Source: Pseudomonadota bacterium (GTDB lineage Bacteria; Pseudomonadota; Alphaproteobacteria; Micavibrionales; UBA2020). Taken from it: DNA of 41,799 bases. Below the pieces are notes generated by a model. It ran no database searches and was not told where the DNA came from. It was given only the letters and a program-made list of their open reading frames with translations. This document shows positions 29,140-39,301 of the stretch, in pieces. The stretch spans positions 1-41,799 of the forward strand of contig JACQAA010000013.1 in assembly GCA_016195185.1 (NCBI GenBank). The letters are read 5' to 3'. Each line of letters begins with the position of its first letter. Within the stretch, counting starts at the first letter, position 1. Made by a program: the position numbers and the translations under genes.

Positions 29140-29970
29140 ATGAAAAATCTACACAAGAAAATTAAACCTCAGTTTAATGAACGAGCCGATAGCGCCCTGA
29201 AGTGGACCAAGTTCAAAGGTCATGATGTACATATCGTAGAGGCGGGCAACCCGTCGTCCATTGATTTGCTGGCAAAAGCCTACAAAGATGTTTATGAGCC
29301 TGCCTTCCCGATCGCAGAAGAGCGGGAGACAATGAGTTCCCTTCTCAGCGGGCTGGACGGCACGGACTCGGGGCTTGGCAACATCGTTATCGCCATTATC
29401 AGCGACAATATCAATACAACAGATCCTGCTATTAAGGGGATTGTCGTGGGATATTATTATCACAAGGAAGATGTGGGTTTACTGGCTTATACGGCCACAG
29501 CTCCTGAATATAGGAATCAAGGCTTAGGGCATATACAAGTTGAGATTTTGGGACAGGCCTTCCTGCGGATGGCGAAGAAAAATGGCGGCAAACTGGGCGG
29601 CTACTTCCTGGAATGTAATGACCCACTGAAGGTAAAGCCTGAAGAAGACAGTTTCGACCCGGCCACCCGGATAAAAATATTTCAAAAGTGGGGTGCCAAA
29701 ATTATGCCTATAGATTACGTGCAGCCCCCTTTGGAAGCTGGGGCTAAGAAGTGCACGTCGCTCAAATTACTGGCCTACCCTCATCCAGAGACAGGCAAAT
29801 ACCCCACTTTAGAGGCAATCAAGGGCTTTGTAAGGGGTATATACACAGCTCTTATCAGATATTCCGGAATCTTTCTTCAGGCGGACCCTGATTACGTCCG
29901 GATGATGCAGCAGATCGATGCTCTGGCTGCAACCCGCAAGCCGCCTGCTCACAAGCCACCCACTCCCTGA
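29140..29970 (+). CDS. GNAT-family N-acetyltransferase-like protein
   Basis: IKGIVVGYYYHKEDVGLLAYTATAPEYRNQGLGHIQVEILGQAFLRMAKKNG: acetyl-CoA-binding-like (R/Q)NQGLGH motif and preceding strands. Confidence 0.7.
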   Translation: MKNLHKKIKPQFNERADSALKWTKFKGHDVHIVEAGNPSSIDLLAKAYKDVYEPAFPIAEERETMSSLLSGLDGTDSGLGNIVIAIISDNINTTDPAIKGIVVGYYYHKEDVGLLAYTATAPEYRNQGLGHIQVEILGQAFLRMAKKNGGKLGGYFLECNDPLKVKPEEDSFDPATRIKIFQKWGAKIMPIDYVQPPLEAGAKKCTSLKLLAYPHPETGKYPTLEAIKGFVRGIYTALIRYSGIFLQADPDYVRMMQQIDALAATRKPPAHKPPTP

Positions 29971-30003
29971 TTTTGGTGGTGGCAGCCTTTCCCTGGGCCT
30001 ATA

Positions 30004-30831
30004 ATGGATTTCCGCTTCCGCAAGGGATGCTGGCGGGGCCGGGGGAGGGGTATACACATCCAACACTTTTTGCAGGAATTGGTTGTTGGGAATATCTTTG
30101 CCTTTCTGCTCATTTTCATGCGCTTTGGCACCGCGCTGATGATCATGCCAGGTATCGGGGCTACGTTTGTCCCTGCCCAGATCCGTTTGTTGTTTGCGTT
30201 AGCGCTTAGTTTTGTCCTGACTCCCGTTCTTGCACCGCATTTGCCAACCATCCCGGAGAATACCAGCGCGTTTCTGGCGCTTCTTATCTCCGAGGCGGTC
30301 ATTGGCTTTTTTATTGGGACGGTAATGCGGATTCTGGTGTCGGCGCTGGATACGGCCGGGACGATTGTCTCAATCCAGGCTGGGTTTTCGAATGCCACTT
30401 TGTTTAATCCCGCCGCGGATGCTCAGGGGTCAATCATGAGTGCGGTTTATTCGTCGCTGGGGGTAACGATTATGCTGGCCGCTGATCTGCATCATCAGAT
30501 GTTGGCGGTGGTGGTAGACAGTTACCAGTTGTATCCTGCCAACGGTGTACTGTTAGACATGGACACGGCTTCGGACACTATTGGTAAGATAGCTGCTGTG
30601 GCCTTTAAAATTGGCACGCAGATTGCTATCCCCTTTCTGATCGTTGGTACGTTGGTACAGATGGGGTTTGGCGTGTTAGGGCGGTTGCTGCCGCAGGTCC
30701 AGGTCTTTTTCCTGGCCATGCCGGCGCAGATTTTTCTGAGCATGCTGATACTGGTGCTGACTTTGACCGCTGGCATCGTTTACTGGCTGAACGGATACGA
30801 AACTATTCTGTCCCAAGCCTTGGTTCCTTAA
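30004..30831 (+). CDS. fliR: Flagellar biosynthetic protein FliR (start uncertain)
   Basis: VVGNIFAFLLIFMRFGTALMIMPGIGATFVPAQIRLLFALALSFVLTPVL...NPAADAQGSIMSAVYSSLGVTIMLAADLHHQMLAVVVDSY. Confidence 0.93.
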   Translation: MDFRFRKGCWRGRGRGIHIQHFLQELVVGNIFAFLLIFMRFGTALMIMPGIGATFVPAQIRLLFALALSFVLTPVLAPHLPTIPENTSAFLALLISEAVIGFFIGTVMRILVSALDTAGTIVSIQAGFSNATLFNPAADAQGSIMSAVYSSLGVTIMLAADLHHQMLAVVVDSYQLYPANGVLLDMDTASDTIGKIAAVAFKIGTQIAIPFLIVGTLVQMGFGVLGRLLPQVQVFFLAMPAQIFLSMLILVLTLTAGIVYWLNGYETILSQALVP

Positions 30832-30843
30832 CGGTGAGTTGAA

Positions 30844-31920
30844 GTGGCCGACGAAGAGACAACAGACGAGAGTCAGAAGACAGAAGACCCAACAGCCAGA
30901 AGGCTGGAGGAGGCTCACGAACGTGGGCAGGTCGTTAATAGCCGGGAAGTCAATAATTGGGTGATCTTATTCACAGCCACCATTGTGGTGGCGATGGGTG
31001 GTCCAGGCATCATGTCCGACATCCAAAACCTGTTTAAGAATTTTTTGGAGCAAGCCTATGCTATTCCCATGGATTCGGTGGGATTGGGGCGCGTTCTGAA
31101 GCTCCTCTTCCTGCGCATTGGCGGCGATATTATTCTGCCCTTGCTTTTGCTGTCGTTTGCGGGGGCGTTTTCAGGATTTATGCAGACGGGGCCGCTTTTT
31201 ACCCTGGAGCCTCTACGTCCAGACTTGTCAAAAATATCTATTTTTCAGGGCTTCGGGCGGCTTTTTTCTAAGCGTTCGCTTATGGAGCTGGGAAAGGGGT
31301 TAATCAAAATTGCTTTGGTGACAATCGCAGCCGTCATGGCGCTGCAGCCATATTTTGATAACGTAGAACATTTTGTCGGTCTCGATTTTTCCCAGGCGTT
31401 GTTTGAGCTGAAAGCATTGTTTCTGAGGATGATGATCGCCGTCCTGAGCATATTATTTATTCTGGCTGTTCTCGATTATATTTTCCAGCGGTCTGAATTC
31501 ATGAAGACCATGCGCATGAGTAAACAGGAAATAAGGGAAGAACACAAGCAGACCGAAGGTGACCCGCATGTCAAGAGCAAGCTGCGCCAGCTGCGTGAAC
31601 AGAAAGCCCGCCAGCGCATGATGCAGGCTGTTCCGACCGCTGATGTTGTCATCACCAACCCGACGCACTACGCCGTCGCCCTAAAGTATAATTCGCTGGA
31701 GATGGATGCCCCCACTATGGTTGCCAAGGGCATTGATAGTCTGGCGGAAAGAATCAAAGCGGTTGCCAAAGAACACAATATACCCGTCGTTGAAAATGCT
31801 ACGTTGTCGCGCGCTCTCTACTCTTCCATGGAGATTGACCAGACTATCCCGCGGGAACATTATAAGGCGGTCGCTGAAGTAATCTCCTATGTATTCAAAT
31901 TGAAAGGGCGCCGGACCTAA
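30844..31920 (+). CDS. flhB: Flagellar biosynthetic protein FlhB (GTG start)
   Basis: DESQKTEDPTARRLEEAHERGQVVNSREVNNW...KQTEGDPHVKSKLRQLREQKARQRMMQAVPTADVVITNPTHYAVALKYNS (NPTH autocleavage motif). Confidence 0.97.
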   Translation: MADEETTDESQKTEDPTARRLEEAHERGQVVNSREVNNWVILFTATIVVAMGGPGIMSDIQNLFKNFLEQAYAIPMDSVGLGRVLKLLFLRIGGDIILPLLLLSFAGAFSGFMQTGPLFTLEPLRPDLSKISIFQGFGRLFSKRSLMELGKGLIKIALVTIAAVMALQPYFDNVEHFVGLDFSQALFELKALFLRMMIAVLSILFILAVLDYIFQRSEFMKTMRMSKQEIREEHKQTEGDPHVKSKLRQLREQKARQRMMQAVPTADVVITNPTHYAVALKYNSLEMDAPTMVAKGIDSLAERIKAVAKEHNIPVVENATLSRALYSSMEIDQTIPREHYKAVAEVISYVFKLKGRRT

Positions 31921-31922
31921 TC

Positions 31923-34082
31923 GTGACTATGCCCCCTTCAAACTCCGGATTTTTTCTAGACAAGCCGCCTGAAGGGCAAAAATCTCTTTTAATGCGTCGC
32001 AACAGCAAGGCGCTCATCTTGTTTTTCCTGAGCGCCGCCTATGGGTTATTTATTTATTTCATTCTTGATATTGGGCTCCGAGGACATCAGAACGTGTCCA
32101 TGTTCGTGTTGTATGTCTATGGACTGGTGGGTGGGTTTGGATTCTTACTGCTTAACCAATTCTATACGGGAGTTGACCGCAGCCGAAAAATTCTGATTGA
32201 GGTGCTGGAAAAAAGTGCGGAAGCCAGAGTGATAACCGACCCAGACGGAAATACGATCTATGCCAATCCACGTTTCAGTAAACTGGTGAGCGGGGCAGAA
32301 AATCCCCCCCTCTTTAGTTTTGCGAGAATGTTTGAAGACCCTCGGTCTGTTGAGAAGGATCTGGAAGAGCTGCGGCGTCGGGCGCTGCCGGCTGGGGCGG
32401 CTATGACAGAATTTCAAACTAACGTCAGGGGAAGGTCTCTGTGGTTCCAGGTAACATGTCAGCATATCATCGGGTGGCCCGGCTTTATCCACTGGCGCTT
32501 TGAGGATATTACTCACCGCCACCAAATGGAAGCTGCTATACGCGCCGAACGGGAAAAACTCCGGGATTTCATGGATAATGCACCGGTCGGATTTTTCTCT
32601 GTTGATGAAGGGGGAAAATTTCTCTTTGCCAATGAGATGTTGCTGCGTCTTTTAGGCACCGACTTTCAGACGCTGGTTGGGAAGGGAACCCTTCATGATT
32701 TTCTGGTTTCTCCGCCACAGAATGCCAGACCGTATGACTTTTTTGATACCGGTGGTTTGCATCAGCGTGGTGAGTTGCTCATGAGGGGGTCCGGAGAGCG
32801 TGTATTTAAGGCGGCGGTTACGCACTCCATTGCCGAATCTGAAGAAGGCGTAATTATTTCGCGTTCAGTCGTTTATGATCTCACGGCACATGCTGGATGA
32901 TCAGAGAGTGGTCAGTGATGCCAACCAGGCGCTTGCCCACATGTTGCATCTGCCGGTTCGAGTCATTAACGGTCAACCCCTAGTGTCGCATATCAGTGAA
33001 GAATCGCACAAGCGTGTGGAAGATTGGTTGCGGCGGCTTTCCAATGGGGAAGCGGTTGAGCCGTTCATTGAGGTTCCCTTGAAAGGGATGTATGGCACTG
33101 TGACGCAGCTGTATGCGCGCAAATTTAAGGGTAGCAATAACTTTGTGCTGCATTTTATCGATTTGACAGAGCAGAAAAATCTGGAGAAACAGTTCACTCA
33201 ATCGCAGAAAATGCAGGCAGTGGGGCAGTTGGCCGGCGGTATTGCGCATGACTTTAACAACCTTTTGACGGCAATGATAGGCTTTGCGGATTTGCTGTTG
33301 TTGCGTCACAAGCCGGGGGACCCTTCTTTCGCGGATATCATGCAGATCAAGCAAAACGCCAATCGTGCCGCTAATTTGGTGCGTCAGCTGCTGGCCTTTT
33401 CACGCCAACAGACCCTGCAGCCGCGTGTTTTAGACTTGGCAGATGTCCTTACCGAACTTTCTCACCTGTTGCGGCGGTTGATCGGATCGAATATTGATCT
33501 GCGTATATTGCACGGCAGCGATGTCGGTTTGATCAAGGCGGATCAGGGGCAGATGGAACAAGTCCTGATTAATCTGGTTGTCAATGCGCGTGATGCCATG
33601 CCACAAGGCGGGAAACTGGTGATCAGTACTGACAGATTTGTCAACTTGACTGGTCTAAAGTTGAACAGTGAGGAAACGCTGCCACCCGGAGAGTGGGTGA
33701 CTATCTCCATTGAAGACACGGGGGTCGGGATAAAGCCCGAGATTCTGCCGCGGATATTTGAACCTTTCTTTACCACCAAGGATATTGGCGCCGGCACAGG
33801 CCTTGGTCTTGCCACGGCTCATGGTATCATCCATCAGACAGGCGGATTCATAACAGTTAAATCCGTACTGGGAAAGGGTACGACGTTCAACCTTTATCTA
33901 TGGATGGCACGATGTTAGCCAAGATTGTCCGGGAAAAATACCCAGAAATAAAAATCATCTTTATTTCTGGGTATGCGGAAGATCGTTTCAAGGAGCATCT
34001 TGGCGCCAATGTTTACTTTCTGCCCAAACCTTTCACTCTTAAGCAATTGGCAATGAAGGTAAAGGAAGTGATTGAGAGTTAG
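31923..34082 (+). pseudogene. cckA: CckA-like hybrid sensor histidine kinase, interrupted by two apparent out-of-frame sequence losses
   Basis: Three consecutive frames: 31923-32900 (2 TM, PAS domains), 32875-33918 (PAS, HisKA LAGGIAHDFNNLLTAMIGFADLLL, HATPase) and 33900-34082 (receiver C-terminal half MDGTMLAKIVREKYPEIKIIFISGYAEDRFKEHLGANVYFLPKPFTLKQLAMKVKEVIES). Confidence 0.85.
33938..33974. repeat. Perfect 15-bp inverted repeat, 7-nt loop, inside receiver-domain coding sequence
   Basis: ATACCCAGAAATAAA-AATCATC-TTTATTTCTGGGTAT. Confidence 0.95.
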
Positions 34083-34158
34083 CCAAAAGATATGAGTCAA
34101 TGGGGATTATCCTGGTTGGCGTATAACCCGGTTGTCGTTAGTGTGTTGTTTGACGCCT

Positions 34159-35297
34159 CTATTGTAGCTTCTTTATCACTTTGCGGTAGCGCTCCAGAAT
34201 GTGCTCTTCTCGTTTGTGATGACGGTTGCGTACGACCCATCGCCCGCCGACCATGACGTCCTTGACTGGATTTTCATTGGAGGCGAAAATCGCGGCGTCC
34301 AGAACATGATCGCGGACTTTTTCTGCCATAAAGGGTAGGTTCGTATCCAGCACCAGAAAATCAGCACGGTGGCCGATCTCGATTCTGCCGATTCTCCGGC
34401 CCAGCGCCCGGGCTCCGCCGGAAACAGACTGTTCAAACAGAGAGGCGCCGACAGAAGGGTTGTCGGGTTGCTTGATCAGAGTGCGCTCGCGGTGCATCAG
34501 GCGCTGCACGTATTCCAACCAGCGTAATTCCTCCATGACGCTCACAGAAATGTGGCTGTCGGAACCGATGCCGAAGGTGCCGCCGGCATTAAAAAACTTT
34601 ACCAGTGGAAAAATACCATCGCCAAGACTAGCTTCCGTCGTTGGGCACAGGCCGGCTACAATACCAGAGGCGGCGAGTGATATGATTTCTCCTTCAGTCA
34701 TATGGGTGCAATGCACGAAGGTCCAGTTCTGATCGACATCTCCGCTTTGCAGCAGCCATTCAACGGGTCTTTTCTTTGACCAAGCCAGGCATCCCTCCCG
34801 CTGTAGGCATAGAGCACTGGCATATGCGTCAGTGCGATACCGGTTTCCAGCGCGGCCTTGATAATCTGCCGGGATAAAATAGCGCGGTCCGCATAAGGTG
34901 TTCCGCCAGGCTGGTGGTGAATATAGTGAAATTCCCCCACGGTCGTGTAGCCAGCCTTCAGCATTTCGACGTAGACTTGCGCTGCCAAGGCCTCCATATC
35001 TTCCGGGCCGATATGAGAAAGGAAACGATACATCGTTTCGCGCCAGCTCCAAAAGTTATCCTTCTTGCCGCTGGCACGTTCGGTTAATCCGGCGATTGCC
35101 CGCTGAAAGGCGTGAGAATGCACATTGGGCATGCCAGCTATTACCGGCCCGGCGACAAATTCAGCATCCGCGTTTCCGTGTTGGGGGGATTTGAAGCTGT
35201 CGACACCGATGATCCAGCCGTCCTTATCATATTCGATCAGGACGTTATCTGCCCAGCCGTCCGGCAAAAGCGCAGTTTGCGCAAAAATCGTTGTCAT
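34159..35297 (-). pseudogene. hutF: Formimidoylglutamate deiminase HutF, internally deleted/frameshifted as presented
   Basis: N-terminal frame MTTIFAQTALLPDGWADNVLIEYD...AGMPNVHSHAFQRAIAGLTE...MPVLYAYSG (to ~34800), then other frame CLAWSKKRPVEWLLQSGDVDQNWTFVHCTHMTEGEI...CPTTEASLGDGIFP...GIGSDSHISVSVMEELRWLEYVQRL. Confidence 0.85.
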
Positions 35298-35350
35298 GTC
35301 GGAACACCCCCTCTATAAATAGTAAAGCACAGCTTCAAAAAGGCAATCCT

Positions 35351-36616
35351 ATGTTTGACAGCCTCTGGGTAAATGTTCACGCGGCGACGATGGCTGAAGC
35401 GGGAAGTCCTGGCATTATCAAAAACGCAGCGATTGGTATTCAGGATAAAAAAATTGCCTGGATTGGGCCGCAGAAGGAGATGCCACAAAAACCGGAACCT
35501 CTTTCTGAACATGTACACGACGGCGGGGGGAGGTGGGCTACGCCCGGTCTGATTGATTGTCACACACATCTGATTTATGAAGGTGATCGCGTACATGAAT
35601 TTGAGCAACGCCTGCAGGGTCTTACGTACGAGGAGATCGCCAAAGCTGGCGGGGGGATCATGTCCACCGTTAAATCTACGCGCACCGCTAGCGGGCAACA
35701 GCTTTATGACTCGGCGCTGGTGCGCATTCAAGCTCTTCTACGCGAAGGTGTTACTACTATCGAAATAAAATCCGGCTATGGATTAGATGTGGCAACTGAA
35801 GAAAAAATATTACGTGTAGCCACGGACATACATGATACTTCGGGGCTACGTATCCAACGCAGTTTCCTGGGCGCCCATGCCGTGCCGCCGGAATATGCCG
35901 GCCGCCCAGATGATTACATCAATTTTGTTTGTCAGGACATGCTACCTGCGCTCCACCAGAAGCATCTGGTCGATTGCGTTGATGGATTTTGTGAGAATAT
36001 CGGCTTTACCCGTACGCATATTGAAAAAGTTTTTAAAAGGGCCAAAGAGTTGGGGTTGCCGGTCAAATTACACGCTGAACAATTATCTAACCAGCGAGGT
36101 GCCGCGTTGGTCGCGCAATATGGGGGCCTGTCAGCTGACCACGTGGAATATCTTGATGAGGCGGGGGTTAAGGCTATGGCTAAAGCTGGGACAGTTGCCG
36201 TTCTTTTGCCTGGCGCTTTTTATTTCCTGCGCGAAAAACAGCTGCCGCCGGTGGATTTATTCAGGCAATATAAAGTGCCAATGGCTATTGCCACGGATCA
36301 CAACCCCGGCACTTCGCCGACACTTTCTCTTCTATTGATGCTGAATATGGCCTGTACTTTGTTTCGTTTAACTCCGGAAGAGGCGCTGGCGGGGGTGACT
36401 CGTCATGCGGCGCGAGCTCTTGGTTATCAAGATATTTGCGGTACGCTGGAACGAGGCAAGGCTGCTGACTTCGCGCTCTGGGACATCACGCACCCACGTG
36501 ATCTCTGCTATTATTTTGGCCGCAATCCATGTATGGGAGTGGTGAGGGCGGGATGTCTCTGTGACTTCGAGAGCAGCCCACCACTATTCTTCGAGCAACG
36601 CCAGGCGGTATTTTGA
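35351..36616 (+). CDS. hutI: Imidazolonepropionase
   Basis: ATPGLIDCHTHLIYEGDRVHEFEQRLQGLTYEEIAKAGGGIMSTVKSTR...TIEIKSGYGLD...KLHAEQLSNQRGAALVAQYGGLSADHVEYLDEAGV...ATDHNPGTSPT. Confidence 0.95.
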   Translation: MFDSLWVNVHAATMAEAGSPGIIKNAAIGIQDKKIAWIGPQKEMPQKPEPLSEHVHDGGGRWATPGLIDCHTHLIYEGDRVHEFEQRLQGLTYEEIAKAGGGIMSTVKSTRTASGQQLYDSALVRIQALLREGVTTIEIKSGYGLDVATEEKILRVATDIHDTSGLRIQRSFLGAHAVPPEYAGRPDDYINFVCQDMLPALHQKHLVDCVDGFCENIGFTRTHIEKVFKRAKELGLPVKLHAEQLSNQRGAALVAQYGGLSADHVEYLDEAGVKAMAKAGTVAVLLPGAFYFLREKQLPPVDLFRQYKVPMAIATDHNPGTSPTLSLLLMLNMACTLFRLTPEEALAGVTRHAARALGYQDICGTLERGKAADFALWDITHPRDLCYYFGRNPCMGVVRAGCLCDFESSPPLFFEQRQAVF

Positions 36617-36862
36617 AACCTTACTGTCTTTTGTCAGGACGCGTCTGACCACCCAGATCTGAATGGCAATGATCACAAAAGCGCCCAAAAAGACGCTGAG
36701 CGATGTAACAAGATGGATGTCCAGTTTCAGCAGGGCGCCCACAAATCCCACCAATATGCCCAGGATAATGCCTCCCAACATTCCAAACACGACGTATCTC
36801 CAGAAGACATGCCACCAGACTCTGAAGGCCAGGCCCCATGGGATTTCTTTACAGATATTCAT
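36584..36862 (-). CDS. Small membrane protein, two predicted TM helices
   Basis: 92 aa MNICKEIPWGLAFRVWWHVFWRYVVFGMLGGIILGILVGFVGALLKLDIHLVTSLSVFLGAFVIIAIQIWVVRRVLTKDSKVSKYRLALLEE; adjacent to hutG on the same strand. Confidence 0.7.
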   Translation of the reverse strand: MNICKEIPWGLAFRVWWHVFWRYVVFGMLGGIILGILVGFVGALLKLDIHLVTSLSVFLGAFVIIAIQIWVVRRVLTKDSKVSKYRLALLEE

Positions 36863-36863
36863 C

Positions 36864-37775
36864 TTATTTTCTCTTTCTGCCCCAATCCAATAGGGCGGTT
36901 AAAACATTCTTTAAAACACCCTGTAGTTTTTCTGCTTTTGCTCCATCATACTGATAAGGATAGTTTTCGTCCATGTAATTGATTTGCGCCAGCTCCGTTT
37001 GCAAGGCATGAATATTGTGCTGTGGTTGCCCGTAATGGCGCGTGATATATCCGCCGATAAAGCGCCCGTTCACCACCGACGAATAACCGTGACCGGAGGT
37101 AGCTTTATATGCCGCCTCCACCATCGCTGGAGCGCAGGAAGTTCCATGGGCTGACCCCAGGGTTAGGTCAGGTAACTGGCCGCTGAACAGACGCGGTACA
37201 ACCGATTTTATTGAATGTGCATCATATAAAATAGCATAGCCAAACTCCTGTTTGATACGCTGCAACTCGGCTGCCAGTGTTTCATGGTAGGGAACCCAGT
37301 AGGCGGTGACGCGATTGAGTTTCTCAATGGCATTGGGCTCTTCCCCGGCCTTGTAGATCTTCTCCCCGGCAAATGTTTCCAGTGGGCAGAGCCCTGTTTT
37401 CACGTACTGAGGCAAAGGCTCCTGCGGGGTGGTTTTTTGGCCGCCTTTAAGCCAACTTTTATCCAGGTCGAGTTCCAGCGCGCCTTGTAACTTGGGCGCG
37501 GCGGCCGGCTCTGCTTTTTCCTGTCCCGGATAGAGATGGCTATCATCGGGTGGGCGGTTAAGGTCGACTACGTAGCGTGAATGAGCGGACATCAGAAGGC
37601 TCGCGCCCATATCCACGGCGAACCAGTAAAGTTTATCCAAACTCCAGTCGGTATCGGGGAGTTTGAGTGCGGCGTCGGTCATGCGGCCTTTAATATCGGG
37701 GGGCAGAAATGTTCCCATATGCGGAATGCTGATCAACAGGGGGGTTGGGCCGCGGATAAGCCTTCTTATTTGCAT
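36864..37775 (-). CDS. hutG: N-formylglutamate deformylase/amidohydrolase
   Basis: [29 protein letters not shown]...[45 protein letters not shown]...[11 protein letters not shown]. Confidence 0.92.
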   Translation of the reverse strand: MQIRRLIRGPTPLLISIPHMGTFLPPDIKGRMTDAALKLPDTDWSLDKLYWFAVDMGASLLMSAHSRYVVDLNRPPDDSHLYPGQEKAEPAAAPKLQGALELDLDKSWLKGGQKTTPQEPLPQYVKTGLCPLETFAGEKIYKAGEEPNAIEKLNRVTAYWVPYHETLAAELQRIKQEFGYAILYDAHSIKSVVPRLFSGQLPDLTLGSAHGTSCAPAMVEAAYKATSGHGYSSVVNGRFIGGYITRHYGQPQHNIHALQTELAQINYMDENYPYQYDGAKAEKLQGVLKNVLTALLDWGRKRK

Positions 37776-39301
37776 GTAAATAATCCTTGGGGCATGAATT
37801 CACTGAATATGCCGTCTTCGACCATGGCAGTTGCGACGCGGATATCCGGTGCGAAATAGTGGTCCTCAGAGTAATGGCTAACCCGTTCACGGACCACCTT
37901 AATTGCCTGTTGCAGCAGCTTGGATGTTTTTAGTGGTTTATGAAATTCTACGCCCTGGGTTGCCGCCAGCAGCTCCACACCGATGATAGTGGCTGTGTTA
38001 GCGGCCATATCACCCAGACGTCGTGCCGCAAAAGTTGCCATGCTGACATGATCTTCCTGATTAGCGGAGGTGGGTAGACTATCGACGCTGGCCGGATGTG
38101 CGAGAGATTTATTTTCGCTTGCCAGCGCTGCTGTTGTTACATGGGCGATCATGAAGCCGGAATTGATCCCTGCATCCTGCACCAGAAAGGGCGGCAAGCC
38201 GCTGATGGTGTGATCAATCAGCATGGCAATACGTCGCTCGCTCATAGAGCCGATTTCCGCAATGGCCAGCGCCAGTGTATCCGCAGCCATCGCGATCGGT
38301 TCGGCGTGAAAATTCCCGCCAGATTTTATGTCCCCCGTTTTAGGGAACACCAGCGGATTATCCGTGACGGCATTAGCCTCGCGCCAGAAAATATCTGCAG
38401 CAAAACGGATATGGTCAAGACAGGCGCCCATCACCTGAGGCTGGCAGCGCAGCGAGTAGGGATCCTGTACCTTAGGGTCATGCTCATGTTTATGAGATGC
38501 GCGGATCTCACTACCCTTCAGAAGCTCGAGATAGACTTTGGCAATATCCATTTGTCCCCGCTGACGGCGCACCCTTTGTATCTCAGGATCGAAAGGGGTT
38601 GTGCTGCCTTTAGCCGCGTCAACAGAAAGGGCGCCGGCAACCATCGCTGCTGCGAAGCAATCGTGGGTGGCAAATAGACCCATCAGCGCCAGCGCTGTGG
38701 AGACTTGCGTGCCATTGAGAAGTGCCAGCCCTTCCTTTGGCGCCAGTTTCAGAGGCTGTAACCCATGCTTCTTCAGTTCAGACTTGGCGTTTTTAATCTC
38801 ACCTCTGATCCGTACTTGCCCTGCGCCCAGCAGAGGCAAACTCAAATGCGCCAGCGGCGCTAGGTCTCCCGACGCGCCAACCGAACCTTTCTCGGGGATA
38901 CAGGGGTAAATTTGTTTGTTATAGAGCGTGACCAGAAATTCAATAATTTCACGGCGCACACCGGAATATCCTTGCGCCAACGCGTTAATTTTCAGCAGCA
39001 GGATCAAGCGTACGGTGTTATCGCTAAGGAATTTCCCCACGCCGGTTGCATGCGAGAGCACGATATTGCGTTGTAGGGTCTCAAATTTATCCTCGGTGAT
39101 ACGCACCTTGGCTAGGGCACCGAAGCCGGTATTGATGCTGTATACAACGCGGCCCTCATCAATGATATCATCGATTGTTTTTTTGCTGGCATCAATTGCG
39201 GTATAGGCGGTTTTCGACAATGCAATCGGTGTGTGTTGTCGTGCGATGGCACGCAGGTCATGCAGGGAAAGGGTGCCCGGCCTTAGGGCGAATTTTTTCA
39301 T
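37766..39301 (-). CDS. hutH: Histidine ammonia-lyase
   Basis: 511 aa with MIO motif [37 protein letters not shown]. Confidence 0.98.
   Translation of the reverse strand: MKKFALRPGTLSLHDLRAIARQHTPIALSKTAYTAIDASKKTIDDIIDEGRVVYSINTGFGALAKVRITEDKFETLQRNIVLSHATGVGKFLSDNTVRLILLLKINALAQGYSGVRREIIEFLVTLYNKQIYPCIPEKGSVGASGDLAPLAHLSLPLLGAGQVRIRGEIKNAKSELKKHGLQPLKLAPKEGLALLNGTQVSTALALMGLFATHDCFAAAMVAGALSVDAAKGSTTPFDPEIQRVRRQRGQMDIAKVYLELLKGSEIRASHKHEHDPKVQDPYSLRCQPQVMGACLDHIRFAADIFWREANAVTDNPLVFPKTGDIKSGGNFHAEPIAMAADTLALAIAEIGSMSERRIAMLIDHTISGLPPFLVQDAGINSGFMIAHVTTAALASENKSLAHPASVDSLPTSANQEDHVSMATFAARRLGDMAANTATIIGVELLAATQGVEFHKPLKTSKLLQQAIKVVRERVSHYSEDHYFAPDIRVATAMVEDGIFSEFMPQGLFTCK

Noticed and set aside
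38096-38677. 193-aa plus-strand ORF antisense to hutH
   Set aside because: Opposite conserved hutH sequence; no domain.
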